A stretch of DNA of 64,000 nt from Hyphomicrobiaceae bacterium UBA7697 (GCA_002482645.1 DLGJ01000008.1:372001-436000), one strand, 5' to 3'; positions 1 through 8,726 are shown, counted from the first letter of the stretch. The notes: generated from the sequence alone by a model not told the origin. Numbers and translations: made by a program.

Positions 1-2
1 CG

Positions 3-914
3 GACCGCCTTGGCACCTTGACCCTCTATCACGCGCTCCCGTTTACGCAGCCCGACAGCCTCAAGGGTCTTGTCGTCAGCAACGGCGAGATCGTACGGAT
101 CGCACCATACAAGTTGAACGCCACGATCGCCGTCATGCTGTTGGCCCTCTGGCCGGCGCTACTCTGTGCGGTGACGCAACCGGGCGGCCGCAACCGCGTC
201 CTTGTTTCAATCGCGCTGTTCGCCGCCGCAACGGCGACCATTTTCCTATCGAACCACGATTCGTCCAAAGTGGGGCTTATCACAAGTCTCGCCGTCTTCT
301 TGCTTGCGAGCCTGTGGCCCGCCACGACGCGAAAAGGGCTGTGGCTTGTCTGGTGCCTAGCCTTCGCGATTGTGGTTCCGCTGGCGACAGCAGCATACCA
401 GGCCGAACTGCACAAGTCCGAGTACCTTCCGTTCTCAGCGCGAGCCCGTGTGACGCTATGGGCCTATACCGCCGAGCATGTCCACGCCACACCCCTTCTT
501 GGCATCGGCGCCTCCTCGACGCGTAAGATCGATCAGTCGCCGGACAACCGCCGCATGCAGTGGAAGAAGAAGGTCAAAACCGAGGGCTTCGGCTGGCGCG
601 CCGGTGCCCACGCACATAACGCATTTTTGCAGACCTGGTACGAGCTGGGCGCCGTGGGCGTCATCCTGTTCGTTGCAACAGGTTCCGCCGTCATCTTGTC
701 GCTCGGCCGCATACCGCGCGCCACTCAGCGCTTCGCGCTGGCTCAGGTCGCGGCATTCTTTGCGATCATCGCGTTTGCCTGGGGTATGTGGCAAGCATGG
801 CTGATGGCGTTGACAGGACTCGCCGCACTCTATGTTGCGCTCGCCGTAAACGTCTATCGGTCTGGCCAGCAGGAGACGGAGTCCACGGCGCCTCGACCAG
901 AAAGCCGATTCTGA
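3..914 (+). CDS. O-antigen ligase / Wzy-type polymerase family protein (5'-truncated by window edge)
   Basis: The frame is open from the first bases, so the gene begins left of the window; a TTG at 18 is probably not the real start. The visible 300 residues are an alternation of hydrophobic helices. They include the typical periplasmic loop of Wzy_C/WaaL-type proteins: a stretch around GIGASSTRK, followed by a conserved HAHNAFLQTWYELGAVG segment in which His and Asn are the family's signature, then more membrane helices. Such enzymes join or polymerise undecaprenyl-linked glycans in the inner membrane. The Pro/Arg-rich tail (STAPRPESRF) is the natural C-terminus. Ligase versus polymerase cannot be decided. 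It lies just outside the proposed genomic island. Confidence 0.75.
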   Translation, partial: DRLGTLTLYHALPFTQPDSLKGLVVSNGEIVRIAPYKLNATIAVMLLALWPALLCAVTQPGGRNRVLVSIALFAAATATIFLSNHDSSKVGLITSLAVFLLASLWPATTRKGLWLVWCLAFAIVVPLATAAYQAELHKSEYLPFSARARVTLWAYTAEHVHATPLLGIGASSTRKIDQSPDNRRMQWKKKVKTEGFGWRAGAHAHNAFLQTWYELGAVGVILFVATGSAVILSLGRIPRATQRFALAQVAAFFAIIAFAWGMWQAWLMALTGLAALYVALAVNVYRSGQQETESTAPRPESRF

Positions 915-951
915 TGTGAGCTGTCAGATATTCTCCATGAGACAGAGCCCT

Positions 952-985
952 TGGTGCGGACGGCGGGAGTCGAACCCGCACGGCC
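952..985 (-). repeat. 34-bp copy of the tRNA-Leu 3' end (att-like site)
   Basis: These 34 bases are identical to 22989-23022, the CCA end, acceptor strand and T-arm of the intact tRNA-Leu. Identity stops abruptly at both sides. The remainder of the tRNA is absent, so this is not a functional tRNA. A duplicated tRNA 3' end facing an intact tRNA in the same orientation is the classic mark of tyrosine-recombinase integration; this copy would be the distal attachment site. Confidence 0.7.
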
Positions 986-1008
986 CTATCCCGCGCTTGC
1001 AGCCGATT

Positions 1009-1345
1009 TCCATATTACTGAGCTCCTGAACCCAGCATTCTTCACAGGACTCTGCGGATTGAAGCCGCCTAGAGTCGCGCCATGGGAGCAAACCGACCTC
1101 GTAAAGCCTGCTTCGATGGAGCCACCGTGGCCCTCACCAAAGGTAGCGTCGGCGGTGTGCGCCGAGAGACATGCTTCCGGCCTGCGGTGATGGTGAGCCC
1201 GAGCTGTTCTTAATGTCAGCAAAATGGCGTGCGGAGACACGCAAAGGACAGGCGAACGTGGGTTCACCACACGGGCGTCCGCCGTGCGTTGGATAATTGA
1301 TACGTCGAACTGCGGCCAAACATGCCCGCTACGTGCCAGAAGCAG
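1009..1345. repeat. Diverged dispersed repeat, copy 1
   Basis: The stretch aligns with 11877-12210 in blocks with small gaps. Shared blocks include 'agccgcct', 'tgatggtga' and 'gcgtccgc' with flanking matches. Read on the minus strand both copies give similar non-gene peptides ('...STYQLSNARRTPVW' here, '...SKYRLSNILRTLVW' there), resembling the dispersed FWHLADI/SALPPKADI-like repeats of Hyphomicrobiales. No convincing gene lies here. Confidence 0.45.
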
Positions 1346-1361
1346 ACTTCGGCGCGGGAGC

Positions 1362-1856
1362 CTAGGAGGCTATGCCTAGCGCTTCGGAGATGTCGCGAAG
1401 CATCGCCCTCTCGGCATCGCTTACTCGGACACCACCGATGCCGAGAAAAGACCCCTCCACGGCAGCGTCTGCGACCTTCTCGCTGATTCCGCGGAGCCAA
1501 GTCTTGAAGGCCGCGGCTTCGCTAGGGGCCTTTGCATCGACGATGGCGGCAGCCTCCCGTAGGCTCGCTAGCGAACGTTCCACACATTCCGTGGGTTCCG
1601 CTTGGGCGAAGCGTTCGCGCATCGCAAGAATGCTTCCATCGCTGAATCTCTCAAAATCAGCAACCGCTGACTGGATGAGTTCGTTAGAGTTGGGATCGCG
1701 CTTGGCTTCAGCGAGCGACGGTGTGCTCGCGGCTGCTTCCTTAAGCGTCCCCCACCAGCCGCTTGGATCGACCGCCGAAACGGCGAGTCCGGCAGCTGTG
1801 ATGCTCTCCAGCAATAGGGTCCATTCTTCCGGTGTGAAGTCATTTTTGTTTGTCAT
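1362..1856 (-). CDS. Conserved protein of unknown function (164 aa)
   Basis: The product is a soluble, mostly alpha-helical, acidic protein with no signal peptide. It starts with a FTPEEWTLLLES segment, has a ‘DPSGWWGTLKEA’ stretch near residue 40 and ends in SDAERAMLRDISEAL. Similar proteins occur in several alphaproteobacteria and cyanobacteria without an assigned role, as far as I recall. ATG at 1856 is preferred over a TTG four codons upstream because GGAAAC lies about seven bases before the ATG. It is alone and transcribed towards the island boundary. The pattern of Ala/Glu helices suggests a helical bundle; I assign no function. Confidence 0.6.
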   Translation of the reverse strand: MTNKNDFTPEEWTLLLESITAAGLAVSAVDPSGWWGTLKEAAASTPSLAEAKRDPNSNELIQSAVADFERFSDGSILAMRERFAQAEPTECVERSLASLREAAAIVDAKAPSEAAAFKTWLRGISEKVADAAVEGSFLGIGGVRVSDAERAMLRDISEALGIAS

Positions 1857-1906
1857 GGCCGTTTCCAAAGAGTTCTCAGGTTAACCTCTCTCGCGATCAC
1901 GCCGGA

Positions 1907-2674
1907 TCAACCTCCAAAAATCACGGCGTCAGGAACCTCATAGCGCTCCTCGCCAACGAGCACGATGCTGAGGTCGTTTTGCTTCCGCGCGGCGAATTCG
2001 CCCGGATCCGCTTCACTCGTATCGGCGCCGGTCGCATTCCCATTCTCGAAGAAGATTGTGCGCTTGCGACCGTCCGGCTTGGTGACGATCACCGTTCCGG
2101 ACCCATTGCCTTTGCGTTTGACACCGAAGGCACAAGAGCCCGCCGGCTGGCCGCCTCCCATGGCGCAAGTGATCGTGCCTGTTGCGTGATAATCGGTGCC
2201 CTCGACTAGAGCGTCATAGCTTAAGCTATCCTCGCCTGCCGGCGCTGCTTTCGCGGCGCCCGTAATCGCCATTTGAACCTGATAGTTCGCCACTTCCTCC
2301 CGGCGCGCGGCATTGCGCATCATATAGACGCGGATCTTGTAGGCGCCGCTGTGCGGCAGCGTTCCCTCGAACTGGTTGCCGCTGGCCGATCCGACGAACA
2401 TCGCGGCTTCGTTCTGGCCCGGAGCCAAGATATTGAAGTAGCTGGACGCGTTGTCCGTGGCCATGCTGACGGTCATATGCTGGCCCTTGCCAGCTTCCAG
2501 CACATAGTCCACGGCCTCGTATCCCTTGATTGCCCCTTTGACGGCGGCGGCGCTGGCGCCCGCCTTGAAGTGAACGGGGACGGTCCGGATGCCGTCGTCG
2601 GATCGGACCGAAGTCGTGGAAAATGAAATGAGGGCCGCTGCGATGAGCGAAGCCTTGAGCACGAAGTGTCGCAT
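1907..2674 (-). CDS. Secreted PliG-like (g-type lysozyme inhibitor fold) protein, paralog 1
   Basis: The 255-residue product has a signal peptide (MRHFVLKASLIAAALISFS, cleavage near residue 25) and is predicted periplasmic. Residues 30-140 follow the pattern of PliG/YcgK: V-x-F-x-G-x-S-A, then IKGYEAVDYVLEAGKGQ, a Tyr/Gly-rich middle, LPHSGAYKIRV and RNAARR, then a beta-strand end. PliG proteins bind and inhibit goose-type lysozymes; inhibition here is inferred from resemblance only. The C-terminal 100 residues form an extra domain with two Cys (TCAMGG, SCAFG). ATG 2674 is preferred because AGGGAG precedes it and it gives a clean signal peptide. A second copy of the N-terminal domain is at 8049-8726. 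Confidence 0.65.
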   Translation of the reverse strand: MRHFVLKASLIAAALISFSTTSVRSDDGIRTVPVHFKAGASAAAVKGAIKGYEAVDYVLEAGKGQHMTVSMATDNASSYFNILAPGQNEAAMFVGSASGNQFEGTLPHSGAYKIRVYMMRNAARREEVANYQVQMAITGAAKAAPAGEDSLSYDALVEGTDYHATGTITCAMGGGQPAGSCAFGVKRKGNGSGTVIVTKPDGRKRTIFFENGNATGADTSEADPGEFAARKQNDLSIVLVGEERYEVPDAVIFGG

Positions 2675-2786
2675 TGCCGGGAAACTCCCTACTAGATACA
2701 TGGCCTACTTCTGATAGAAGTCAGATTATCTTGTTATTTTTGCATATTTTGAACGTCTCATTGCCGAACGTCGGAGGTCCTACGCT

Positions 2787-3806
2787 ATGAAGATTACGCT
2801 GAGACGGCGGTCCCTACTCAAAGGCGCGGCCGCGGCGGCGCTTGCGTCCGTGGGCACTTTCGAAGTCATCGTGGCGGCCGCGCGGGAAGTCTCCAAGCTG
2901 AAGCCCGGTCAGTATATCTGGGTGCCGGAGAAATCCCCCAGCGGCCCCGTCGCCATCATCGTATCGATCCCGGACCAGCTCGTTCACGTCTATCGCGGCG
3001 GTGTGCGCATTGGCCTGTCCACCTGCTCGACGGGCAAGAAGGGGCACTCGACCCCAACCGGCGTGTTCACGATCCTGCAGAAGGACAAGCACCACCACTC
3101 GAGCACCTACAATAACGCACCAATGCCAAACATGAACCGGCTGACCTGGTCCGGTGTCGCGCTGCACGCGGGCAACCTCCCCGGCTATCCGGCGTCTCAC
3201 GGCTGCGTCCGCCTTCCGCTCAAATTTTCCGAGCTGCTGTTCGGCGTCACCCATGTCGGCACGCCGGTGATTATCGCCGACGACCACAGCGAGCCCAGCC
3301 CCGTGACCCATCCCGGGCCGATCCTCACGTCGCTTGCCAAGAACGAGATGGCGACCGCCGTCGCGGCGCTCGATAAGAAGGCATTGCCCCCAAAGACGCG
3401 GCACGACGGCATGCAGCACTCCGTGTCGGTGCTGGTCAGCAGTGCCGATCGGGAAATGTATGTCCTGAAGGACGGCGTCATCCTGGCGCAGGGCAAGATT
3501 GAAATCGAACGTCCTCACATGCCGCTCGGCTCCCACGTCTTCGTGCTGGTCGGCGCCCAAGGCGACGGAGGCTCCTTGCACTGGCACGCAACAAGCCATG
3601 GCAAAACTGGCGCTGGCGACTCGCCGCAGAAAGTGATCGGCCGACTGAGATCCGACCCGGCGCTGGCGCAGAAGGTCGCCAACGAGATGCATCCGGGCCT
3701 CGTGCTGGTCGTCACCGATAAGCCGGCACACGCCTCAACGCGCTCGGATCGCAACTTCGTCGTTATGGCGCAAGATACGCTACCGTCCAACGCCGCGCTG
3801 CCCTAG
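2787..3806 (+). CDS. L,D-transpeptidase (YkuD domain), Tat-type signal
   Basis: The 339-residue product is an L,D-transpeptidase that would form 3-3 peptidoglycan cross-links or attach proteins to murein in the periplasm. The N-terminus RRRSLLKGAAAAALAS resembles a twin-arginine signal. Residues 53-165 are the YkuD fold with the catalytic motif SHGCVRLP (Cys140, His138) and an upstream conserved His in GVALHAG. The remaining 170 residues are a second domain (about residues 205-330), possibly a degenerate repeat of the same fold because it contains the HVFVLVGA and HWHATSHGK segments, but without the Cys motif. GGAGG lies nine bases before ATG 2787. It is divergent from the PliG-like gene; the 112-bp gap should hold both promoters. 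Confidence 0.85.
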   Translation: MKITLRRRSLLKGAAAAALASVGTFEVIVAAAREVSKLKPGQYIWVPEKSPSGPVAIIVSIPDQLVHVYRGGVRIGLSTCSTGKKGHSTPTGVFTILQKDKHHHSSTYNNAPMPNMNRLTWSGVALHAGNLPGYPASHGCVRLPLKFSELLFGVTHVGTPVIIADDHSEPSPVTHPGPILTSLAKNEMATAVAALDKKALPPKTRHDGMQHSVSVLVSSADREMYVLKDGVILAQGKIEIERPHMPLGSHVFVLVGAQGDGGSLHWHATSHGKTGAGDSPQKVIGRLRSDPALAQKVANEMHPGLVLVVTDKPAHASTRSDRNFVVMAQDTLPSNAALP

Positions 3807-4075
3807 CGAGGCGCTCTGGCGCACACCTCTCGCAGGCTTCAACGGCGAAGCCATTGGCGCGCAAGGCGGCCGGACACCCAATCGAAGAGGCACTGATGGT
3901 CATTACAAGGACGATTGGCCCGAACGTGATCGCCGTCGATTGCGTGTCTCCGAGCTTCAGAAGACCGCGGCTCCAAGGCATAGGGATCTAACCGCATTTG
4001 AGGTCTACGTACGGCGCACGCAGGTGTGGTATCACTAATCGATTACGCTAAACGGGCAATCGGGAGGCGACCACG

Positions 4076-4339
4076 ATGGATCTGACGAGTCTTCTCATTC
4101 AGTTGGTATCTGGAGCGGTTGGAGGGAGCGCGGCCGGCGCTGCCGCGAAGAATTATTCGTTGGGCGCCGTCGGGAATGCGATCGCAGGGGCTGTCGGCGG
4201 TGGGATCGCGGGACAACTTATCGGGACCATGGCCGGGCAGATGATCGAGGGGTGGGTTGGCCACGTCGCCGGTGGCGCTGTTGGCGGCATCGTCCTTACG
4301 CTCATAGCCGGCGTGATCAGGAACATGACGAGCAAATAG
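4076..4339 (+). CDS. Small Gly/Ala-rich membrane protein (87 aa)
   Basis: The product is a short hydrophobic protein made of glycine-zipper-like repeats (GAVGGSAAGAAAKN, AIAGAVGGGIAGQLIG, HVAGGAVGGIVLT). Two or three membrane-inserting helices are likely. Comparable small proteins starting MDLTSLLIQLVSGAVGG are common in Hyphomicrobiales and have no known role. It lies 44 bp upstream of the AI-2E family permease in the same direction, so the two are probably co-transcribed. About 270 bp before it, after the L,D-transpeptidase, contain no convincing gene. Confidence 0.65.
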   Translation: MDLTSLLIQLVSGAVGGSAAGAAAKNYSLGAVGNAIAGAVGGGIAGQLIGTMAGQMIEGWVGHVAGGAVGGIVLTLIAGVIRNMTSK

Positions 4340-4383
4340 GTGAGCACATCCAGCCGGCGGCCTCGGGAAGGGAACGGCGGACC

Positions 4384-5484
4384 GTGACGTCCAGCGCAAA
4401 GCCAGAACCGGATCAGCAACGACAGCGCGGCGCGCCGGGGGGCGAACTGGTCGAGCGGATTGCCCCTCTAGGTCTGGTGCTGGCCGTCCTATCCGTCGGT
4501 TTGCTGACGCTCTACCCCTTCTTGCCGGCAATTCTTTGGGGCATCGTTCTCGGAATCGCGGTGGCTCCCTTGCACAATCGTCTCTTAGGCCGTCTCGGGC
4601 ATCGGAGAGCGCTTGCCGCTCTTCTCACCGGCGTGGGACTTGTTCTGTGTTTCGTTGTGCCCGCCCTCGGCATTGCCACGGCCCTGGCATCGTTTCTGCC
4701 GTCAGCCTTGAACTGGGTCGAACGCGTGGCGCTTGCCGGTCTGGGGAACCTCCCCGAACCCATACTCAACTTGCCCGTTGTCGGAGAATCCGTTGCAGAG
4801 CTTTGGCGGTCGCTTGGCTCGGATCTATCTTCGCTCGCCACGCGCTTCGGCGACGAGATCAAAGCCATCCTCGTGTGGTTTGCTTACGAGTCCGAAATTC
4901 TCGGCATCTTTGTGTTCGAGTTTGCAATTGGCGTGATTCTGGCCACGCTGCTCGTCTACAATTTCGACCGGGTCAGCGAGCTCTCCCACAAATTCTTCGA
5001 TCGCCTTGGTGGAACGTTCGCGCGAAGAATGGCCGCGCTATCGGTCGTGACGACACGTCAAACGGTCATCGGTGTCCTTGGCGCCGCGCTCGTGCAAACG
5101 CTGTTCGCGACCTTTTCCTATATGGTCGCCGGGGTGCCAGGCTGGATCATTTGGGCCGGAGTGGTTTTTATTCTGTCGCTGATTCAGATCGGTCCCGCCT
5201 TGATCTTTATTCCCATGTCGCTCTGGCTTTGGGGACAGGACCAGCCGGGCATGGCCGTGTTCATTTTTCTTTGGGGCGTTGTCGGCGTCGCCCTCGTCGA
5301 CTATGTCGTGCGCCCTCTTCTCGTCAGCAAAGGCACGCACGTCCCCGCCATCTTGGCCTTCCTCGGCGCCATGGGCGGGTTGATCGAATGGGGGCTGGTC
5401 GGTGTCTTCCTGGGCCCTGTCGTCGTCGCGGTGTGCTACGAAATGATCCTCAAATGGATCGAACCGGATACGCTGCCTCATTGA
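4384..5484 (+). CDS. AI-2E family transporter (PerM/YdiK-like permease)
   Basis: The 366-residue membrane protein has the family layout: two N-terminal helices (GLVLAVLSVGLLTLYPFL and the ILWGIVLGIAVAPLHNRL pair), a long amphipathic region around residues 90-170, then five or six helices including the conserved PGWIIWAGVVFIL and IQIGPALIF segments and a GxxGLVGVFLGPV end. The family exports small molecules and was named for autoinducer-2 export in E. coli, but most members have no proven substrate. The frame is open further upstream, overlapping the preceding small gene; GTG 4384 is chosen because AAGGGA lies about a dozen bases before it and it avoids the overlap. Confidence 0.8.
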   Translation: MTSSAKPEPDQQRQRGAPGGELVERIAPLGLVLAVLSVGLLTLYPFLPAILWGIVLGIAVAPLHNRLLGRLGHRRALAALLTGVGLVLCFVVPALGIATALASFLPSALNWVERVALAGLGNLPEPILNLPVVGESVAELWRSLGSDLSSLATRFGDEIKAILVWFAYESEILGIFVFEFAIGVILATLLVYNFDRVSELSHKFFDRLGGTFARRMAALSVVTTRQTVIGVLGAALVQTLFATFSYMVAGVPGWIIWAGVVFILSLIQIGPALIFIPMSLWLWGQDQPGMAVFIFLWGVVGVALVDYVVRPLLVSKGTHVPAILAFLGAMGGLIEWGLVGVFLGPVVVAVCYEMILKWIEPDTLPH

Positions 5485-5756
5485 TGGTTTGCCCTAAAGC
5501 TGCCGGGCGTTCTGCGCTGCAATCGAAGTTGCGGTGGGTTAGGAGTCGGCGCCACGTTCGGCGCGCTGTCTGCGGCGGCCTTATCGAGAACCGCGTGACA
5601 CTCGGTGATCGTGCCTTCGGTGCGGGCCGCACGGGCATAGACCGAGATCGTATGACGCGGCGCGAAGTGAAAATCGCGCTCGACCGGGAGGCCGAGTTTA
5701 CCTTTTACCGATTCGAGATCGGCAATGCTGACGCTGCCGATTTCGGGGACGCCCAT
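5478..5756 (-). CDS. Possible small protein of unknown function (92 aa)
   Basis: The first 50 residues (VSIADLESVKGKLGL, PVERDFHFAPRHTISVYARA) read like real protein rather than a random frame, and no other gene explains this 300-bp interval. The C-terminal third is low-complexity and Pro/Asn-rich. No signal peptide or membrane helix is seen. A GGAAA lies just before the ATG. The gene may be a truncated remnant of a longer family. I do not recognise a function, and a chance open frame remains possible. Confidence 0.3.
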   Translation of the reverse strand: MGVPEIGSVSIADLESVKGKLGLPVERDFHFAPRHTISVYARAARTEGTITECHAVLDKAAADSAPNVAPTPNPPQLRLQRRTPGSFRANHQ

Positions 5757-5785
5757 GTGTTTCCGAGCGCGCGCCGCGAGGGCCT

Positions 5786-7159
5786 ATGCTCAAGCGCTTG
5801 TTCCTCCGATGCTTGCTGGTCAATAATCGGCCGATGATCCGACCGGCCTCTCGATATCCTACGTCTCAGGGAGACGTTTCCATACGACACAAGCGGACGT
5901 GGATACGATCCGCAACGATAACTCTCGCTGTGACAACGGCTTTTGCGGTCGTATGCGCCGGCGGCGCGCTAGCACAACAGTCGTCGAATCCGGACACTGC
6001 GAACGGAGCACCAGACTTAGGTGGGCCAGGTAGTGTCCGCGCGCAGATCCGCGCCGATCAGGCGGCAGCAAAAGCTATGGGCCGTGTCTTGCCGTCGCTG
6101 CCAGCTGGAGCTTGGTTGGAGCGAGAGTTCGGATTGACGCTCGGGGCCGACTACAACGCGCTGGTTCAACATGCGAGTGCGAGCCCCGGCGAAGAGGATG
6201 CCACGGCCGGTGTGACCCGCCTGTATGGTGAGTGGAAGCCGTTCAATCGCAATGCGGCGAACGCGAGCACTCTCGTATTCAAGCTGGAGAACCGGCATCG
6301 TTTGGGCACTGCGATCGCTCCAGGGCAATTGGGTCCCGAGATCGGGTATGCAGGGATAACGGGCGTTGGGTTTTCTGCTGCTGGTTCGCTTCTGACCAAT
6401 CTCTACTGGTACCAGAGGTTTCCTGAGAACCGCTTCGCGTTCGCAGCCGGCATCGTCGATGTCACCGATTACGTGGATGTGTACGGATTGGTGAACTCGC
6501 GCACGGACTTTCTCAACAAGGCGTTTTTGACTGATCCGACAATCCCAACCCCCGATCAAGGCGTTGGCACCAGGGCTCGGTATCTCACCGATAAGAACTT
6601 CTATGTCCTGGGTGGTGTGGCGGATGCGAATGGCGACCCGAGCGATCCCGGGAGTGCCATCGATAGTCTTGTGAACACGCACGAACTGTTCAAACACATA
6701 GAAGTCGGGTGGATCGGCTCTTTTGAGAAACGTCTCTCAGAGAACATTCATGTCACGGCCTGGCAGGTAGATGCTCGCGAGGTCGCTCAAGTCGATGACG
6801 GATGGGGGATCGCGTTTTCGTTCAGCCGCGAACTCTACGATCGCTGGATGCCCTTCTTTAGAGCGGGGTGTTCCGACGGCGGGGGCGCGATCCTTGAGTG
6901 GTCGGTCAGCGTCGGCCTCGGCTATCAGGTGAACGTGCGGAACGACTATCTGGGCCTTGGCGCAAATTGGGGCCGACCGCCCGAAGAAGCAACCGCAGGG
7001 CAGAACGAAGATCAATATACCTTCGAGGCCTATTATCGGATTCAAGCTTTGCCCGAGTTGGCGATCACGCCCGACGTGCAGTTCATCGTCAATCCGGCGC
7101 TCGATCCATCGGAAGAGAGCCTATGGATACTTGGCCTGAGAGTTCGAGCGGTCTTGTAG
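5786..7159 (+). CDS. OprB-family carbohydrate-selective porin
   Basis: The 457-residue product is a predicted outer-membrane beta-barrel. A hydrophobic stretch (SATITLAVTTAFAVVCAGGALAQ) ends in an AxA-type cleavage site, followed by alternating aromatic/polar strands typical of OprB: WLEREFGLTLGADYNAL, a 'NLYWYQRFPENRFAFAAG' strand, 'GVGTRARYLTDKNFYVLGG', and the final strand SLWILGLRVRAVL. OprB porins admit sugars through the outer membrane. The start is uncertain; ATG 5786 has GAGGG close upstream, while ATG 5834 would give a shorter signal region. The barrel appears complete. Confidence 0.75.
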   Translation: MLKRLFLRCLLVNNRPMIRPASRYPTSQGDVSIRHKRTWIRSATITLAVTTAFAVVCAGGALAQQSSNPDTANGAPDLGGPGSVRAQIRADQAAAKAMGRVLPSLPAGAWLEREFGLTLGADYNALVQHASASPGEEDATAGVTRLYGEWKPFNRNAANASTLVFKLENRHRLGTAIAPGQLGPEIGYAGITGVGFSAAGSLLTNLYWYQRFPENRFAFAAGIVDVTDYVDVYGLVNSRTDFLNKAFLTDPTIPTPDQGVGTRARYLTDKNFYVLGGVADANGDPSDPGSAIDSLVNTHELFKHIEVGWIGSFEKRLSENIHVTAWQVDAREVAQVDDGWGIAFSFSRELYDRWMPFFRAGCSDGGGAILEWSVSVGLGYQVNVRNDYLGLGANWGRPPEEATAGQNEDQYTFEAYYRIQALPELAITPDVQFIVNPALDPSEESLWILGLRVRAVL

Positions 7160-7342
7160 CCAGAAAGGCAGGCTACGGAGTAGGCTTCTTGTCAACCAGT
7201 CCGGCAGGCTTAGCCTGCCAAAAGATGGCAGCCGCACGCGGGCAAAAGATAAGCAAGGAGCAAGCGGGACCGATAATAATCGTTGATTCACGAAATAGGA
7301 CCGCCAGCACAACTAGGCGACGCAGCCGGCGGAAACTGAACC

Positions 7343-7498
7343 GTGACAGTCGACGGCTCTGGACCGTCCTGGACCGGGCCCTCCGACTTCTATCTCGGAG
7401 TTCGGGGCACCGGATCGCTGACGATCAAGAATGGCGGCTTGGCGGACGTGAGCAGCGCATCCATCAGCGCATACTCAACCAGCACGGGCGGCCTTTGA
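7343..7498 (+). pseudogene. Fragment of an autotransporter passenger repeat
   Basis: Fifty-one codons translate to VTVDGSGPSWTGPSDFYLG, then VRGTGSLTIKNGGL, and end at TGA 7496-7498. They closely match the passenger of the autotransporter 2.2 kb downstream (VVVDGSGSSWTGPGQFYVG, NRGNGTLTIKNGGL); part of the DNA is identical (ctgacgatcaagaatggcgg). Similarity continues weakly past the stop (acggtcacgatagg). There is no signal peptide and no barrel domain, so this is a remnant of a second copy or a partial duplication. The stretch 7160-7342 before it contains nothing recognisable. Confidence 0.6.
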
Positions 7499-7519
7499 CG
7501 GTCACGATAGGTGCGACGC

Positions 7520-8032
7520 CTAGAGGGCGCCCTCGTCGGTCATCGACATGATCTCGTCGACGATACCGTCCTTGGCGAGGCACTTCCACGGCGCCTTGTT
7601 GGGGCCGACGCCGACCATCACCATGGTCGCCGCCTCGGACTCTTCCACGCTGAGCGTCGCCACGGTGTTGTGCGTCTCGGACTTCACGGCCTTGAGGCAA
7701 GCCTGCTCGTCCTTGCCGGCCGAGGCCTGCGGAGCGCCGTCCATGGCGCCAGCCCCATCGTCTGCGGGGGCCGCTTCAGGAGCGCCGTCCATGGCACCAG
7801 CCCCATCGTCCGCCGGCGCGGGAGCAGGTGCTGCGGCCGGTGCGGGAGCCTGTGCTGCGGCCGGTGCGGGAGCCTGGGCTGCGGGCGGTGCCGCGGGTGC
7901 TGGGGCGGCCTGGGTCGCCGAATCATCCGTCTTGGCGGCGGGCTCGCTCGCCTTCTGCTCGGACGACTCCTCGGAGCATGCCGCCAGTCCAACGACCAGC
8001 GCGACTGCGATTATTCCGTAGAACCTGTTCAT
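7520..8032 (-). CDS. Ala/Pro-rich lipoprotein with tandem repeats
   Basis: The 170-residue product begins with a lipoprotein signal (MNRFYGIIAVALVVGLAAC, lipobox LAAC) and should be an inner- or outer-membrane lipoprotein. Residues 45-110 are an Ala/Pro linker containing duplicated APADDGAGAMDGAP units and QAPAPAAA units, likely unstructured and periplasm-spanning. The last 60 residues form a compact domain with two Cys (ACLKAV and WKCLAK). The second falls in a GPNKAPWKCLAKDG segment shared by small alphaproteobacterial periplasmic proteins of unknown role. AAGGAGG lies upstream of the ATG. It follows the PliG-like gene by 16 bp on the same strand, so the two form an operon. Confidence 0.65.
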   Translation of the reverse strand: MNRFYGIIAVALVVGLAACSEESSEQKASEPAAKTDDSATQAAPAPAAPPAAQAPAPAAAQAPAPAAAPAPAPADDGAGAMDGAPEAAPADDGAGAMDGAPQASAGKDEQACLKAVKSETHNTVATLSVEESEAATMVMVGVGPNKAPWKCLAKDGIVDEIMSMTDEGAL

Positions 8033-8048
8033 GGCTTTCCTGGCCTCC

Positions 8049-8726
8049 TTAATGGCACTTCGGATGAGTCTTGATGTCGTTGACCGCGTAGACCTTGTCG
8101 CCGGCGTTGGTCAGTTGGATGCATTGCTTGGTGGAGGGGTTGTAGTAGATCCCATAAAGCGTCTCTCCCTCGGTGATCGTGTCGACGCCCTTGAAACCGC
8201 GCGCGCTCATCTCGTCGATGGCCGCGATCGCATCCATGCCTGTCAGGTCGGAGAGGCTCGCACCGTGCGCCTTGGGCTTGGCCGGACTGGCCGCGGCCTT
8301 CTTGGCTGCGCCGGTAATGCTCATGGTGAGGCTGTAATTGGCCACCTCCTTGCGCCGCGCGGCATTCCGCATCAGATAGACGCGGATCTTGTACGCGCCG
8401 TCCTTGGGAAGCGTGCCTGAGAACTTGTTGCCGCTGGTGGACCCGATAAACATCGCCGCCTCGTTTTGGCCGGGCGCCAGGATATTGAAATAGCTCGAGG
8501 CGTTGTCGGTCGACATGCTGACGGACATGTGCTGCCCTTTTCCGGCTTCGAGCACGTAGTCGACGGTGTCGTAACCGGCAACCTTGCCCTTGACCGTGGC
8601 GCTGTTCGCTCCGGCCTTGAAATGAACGGGAACGGTACGGACGTCGTCTTGGGCGTAAGCCGAGCCGGTCAGAAAAGTTATTAGCGCCGCCAAAAGGCTG
8701 AGCGCAGCAATAGTGTTCCTGAGCAT
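8049..8726 (-). CDS. Secreted PliG-like protein, paralog 2
   Basis: The product has a signal peptide ending in GSAYAQ and a 110-residue N-terminal domain nearly superimposable on that of the protein at 1907-2674 (shared VDYVLEAGKGQHM, DNASSYFNILAPGQNEAAMF and RNAARR stretches). Like YcgK/PliG it is predicted to fold as a small periplasmic beta-sandwich that may block goose-type lysozyme. After a Lys/Ala linker (KKAAASPAKPKAHG) a C-terminal domain of about 70 residues (ITEGETLYGIYYNPSTKQC, ending KTHPKC) replaces the one in the paralog. The two C-termini differ completely, so the common domain was duplicated and recombined. It is co-directional with the lipoprotein downstream. Confidence 0.65.
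   Translation of the reverse strand: MLRNTIAALSLLAALITFLTGSAYAQDDVRTVPVHFKAGANSATVKGKVAGYDTVDYVLEAGKGQHMSVSMSTDNASSYFNILAPGQNEAAMFIGSTSGNKFSGTLPKDGAYKIRVYLMRNAARRKEVANYSLTMSITGAAKKAAASPAKPKAHGASLSDLTGMDAIAAIDEMSARGFKGVDTITEGETLYGIYYNPSTKQCIQLTNAGDKVYAVNDIKTHPKCH

Noticed and set aside
1264..1500. Minus-strand frame with 'STYQLSNARRTPVW'
   Set aside because: It belongs to a dispersed repeat with a similar peptide at 12,100-12,200 and is not a gene.
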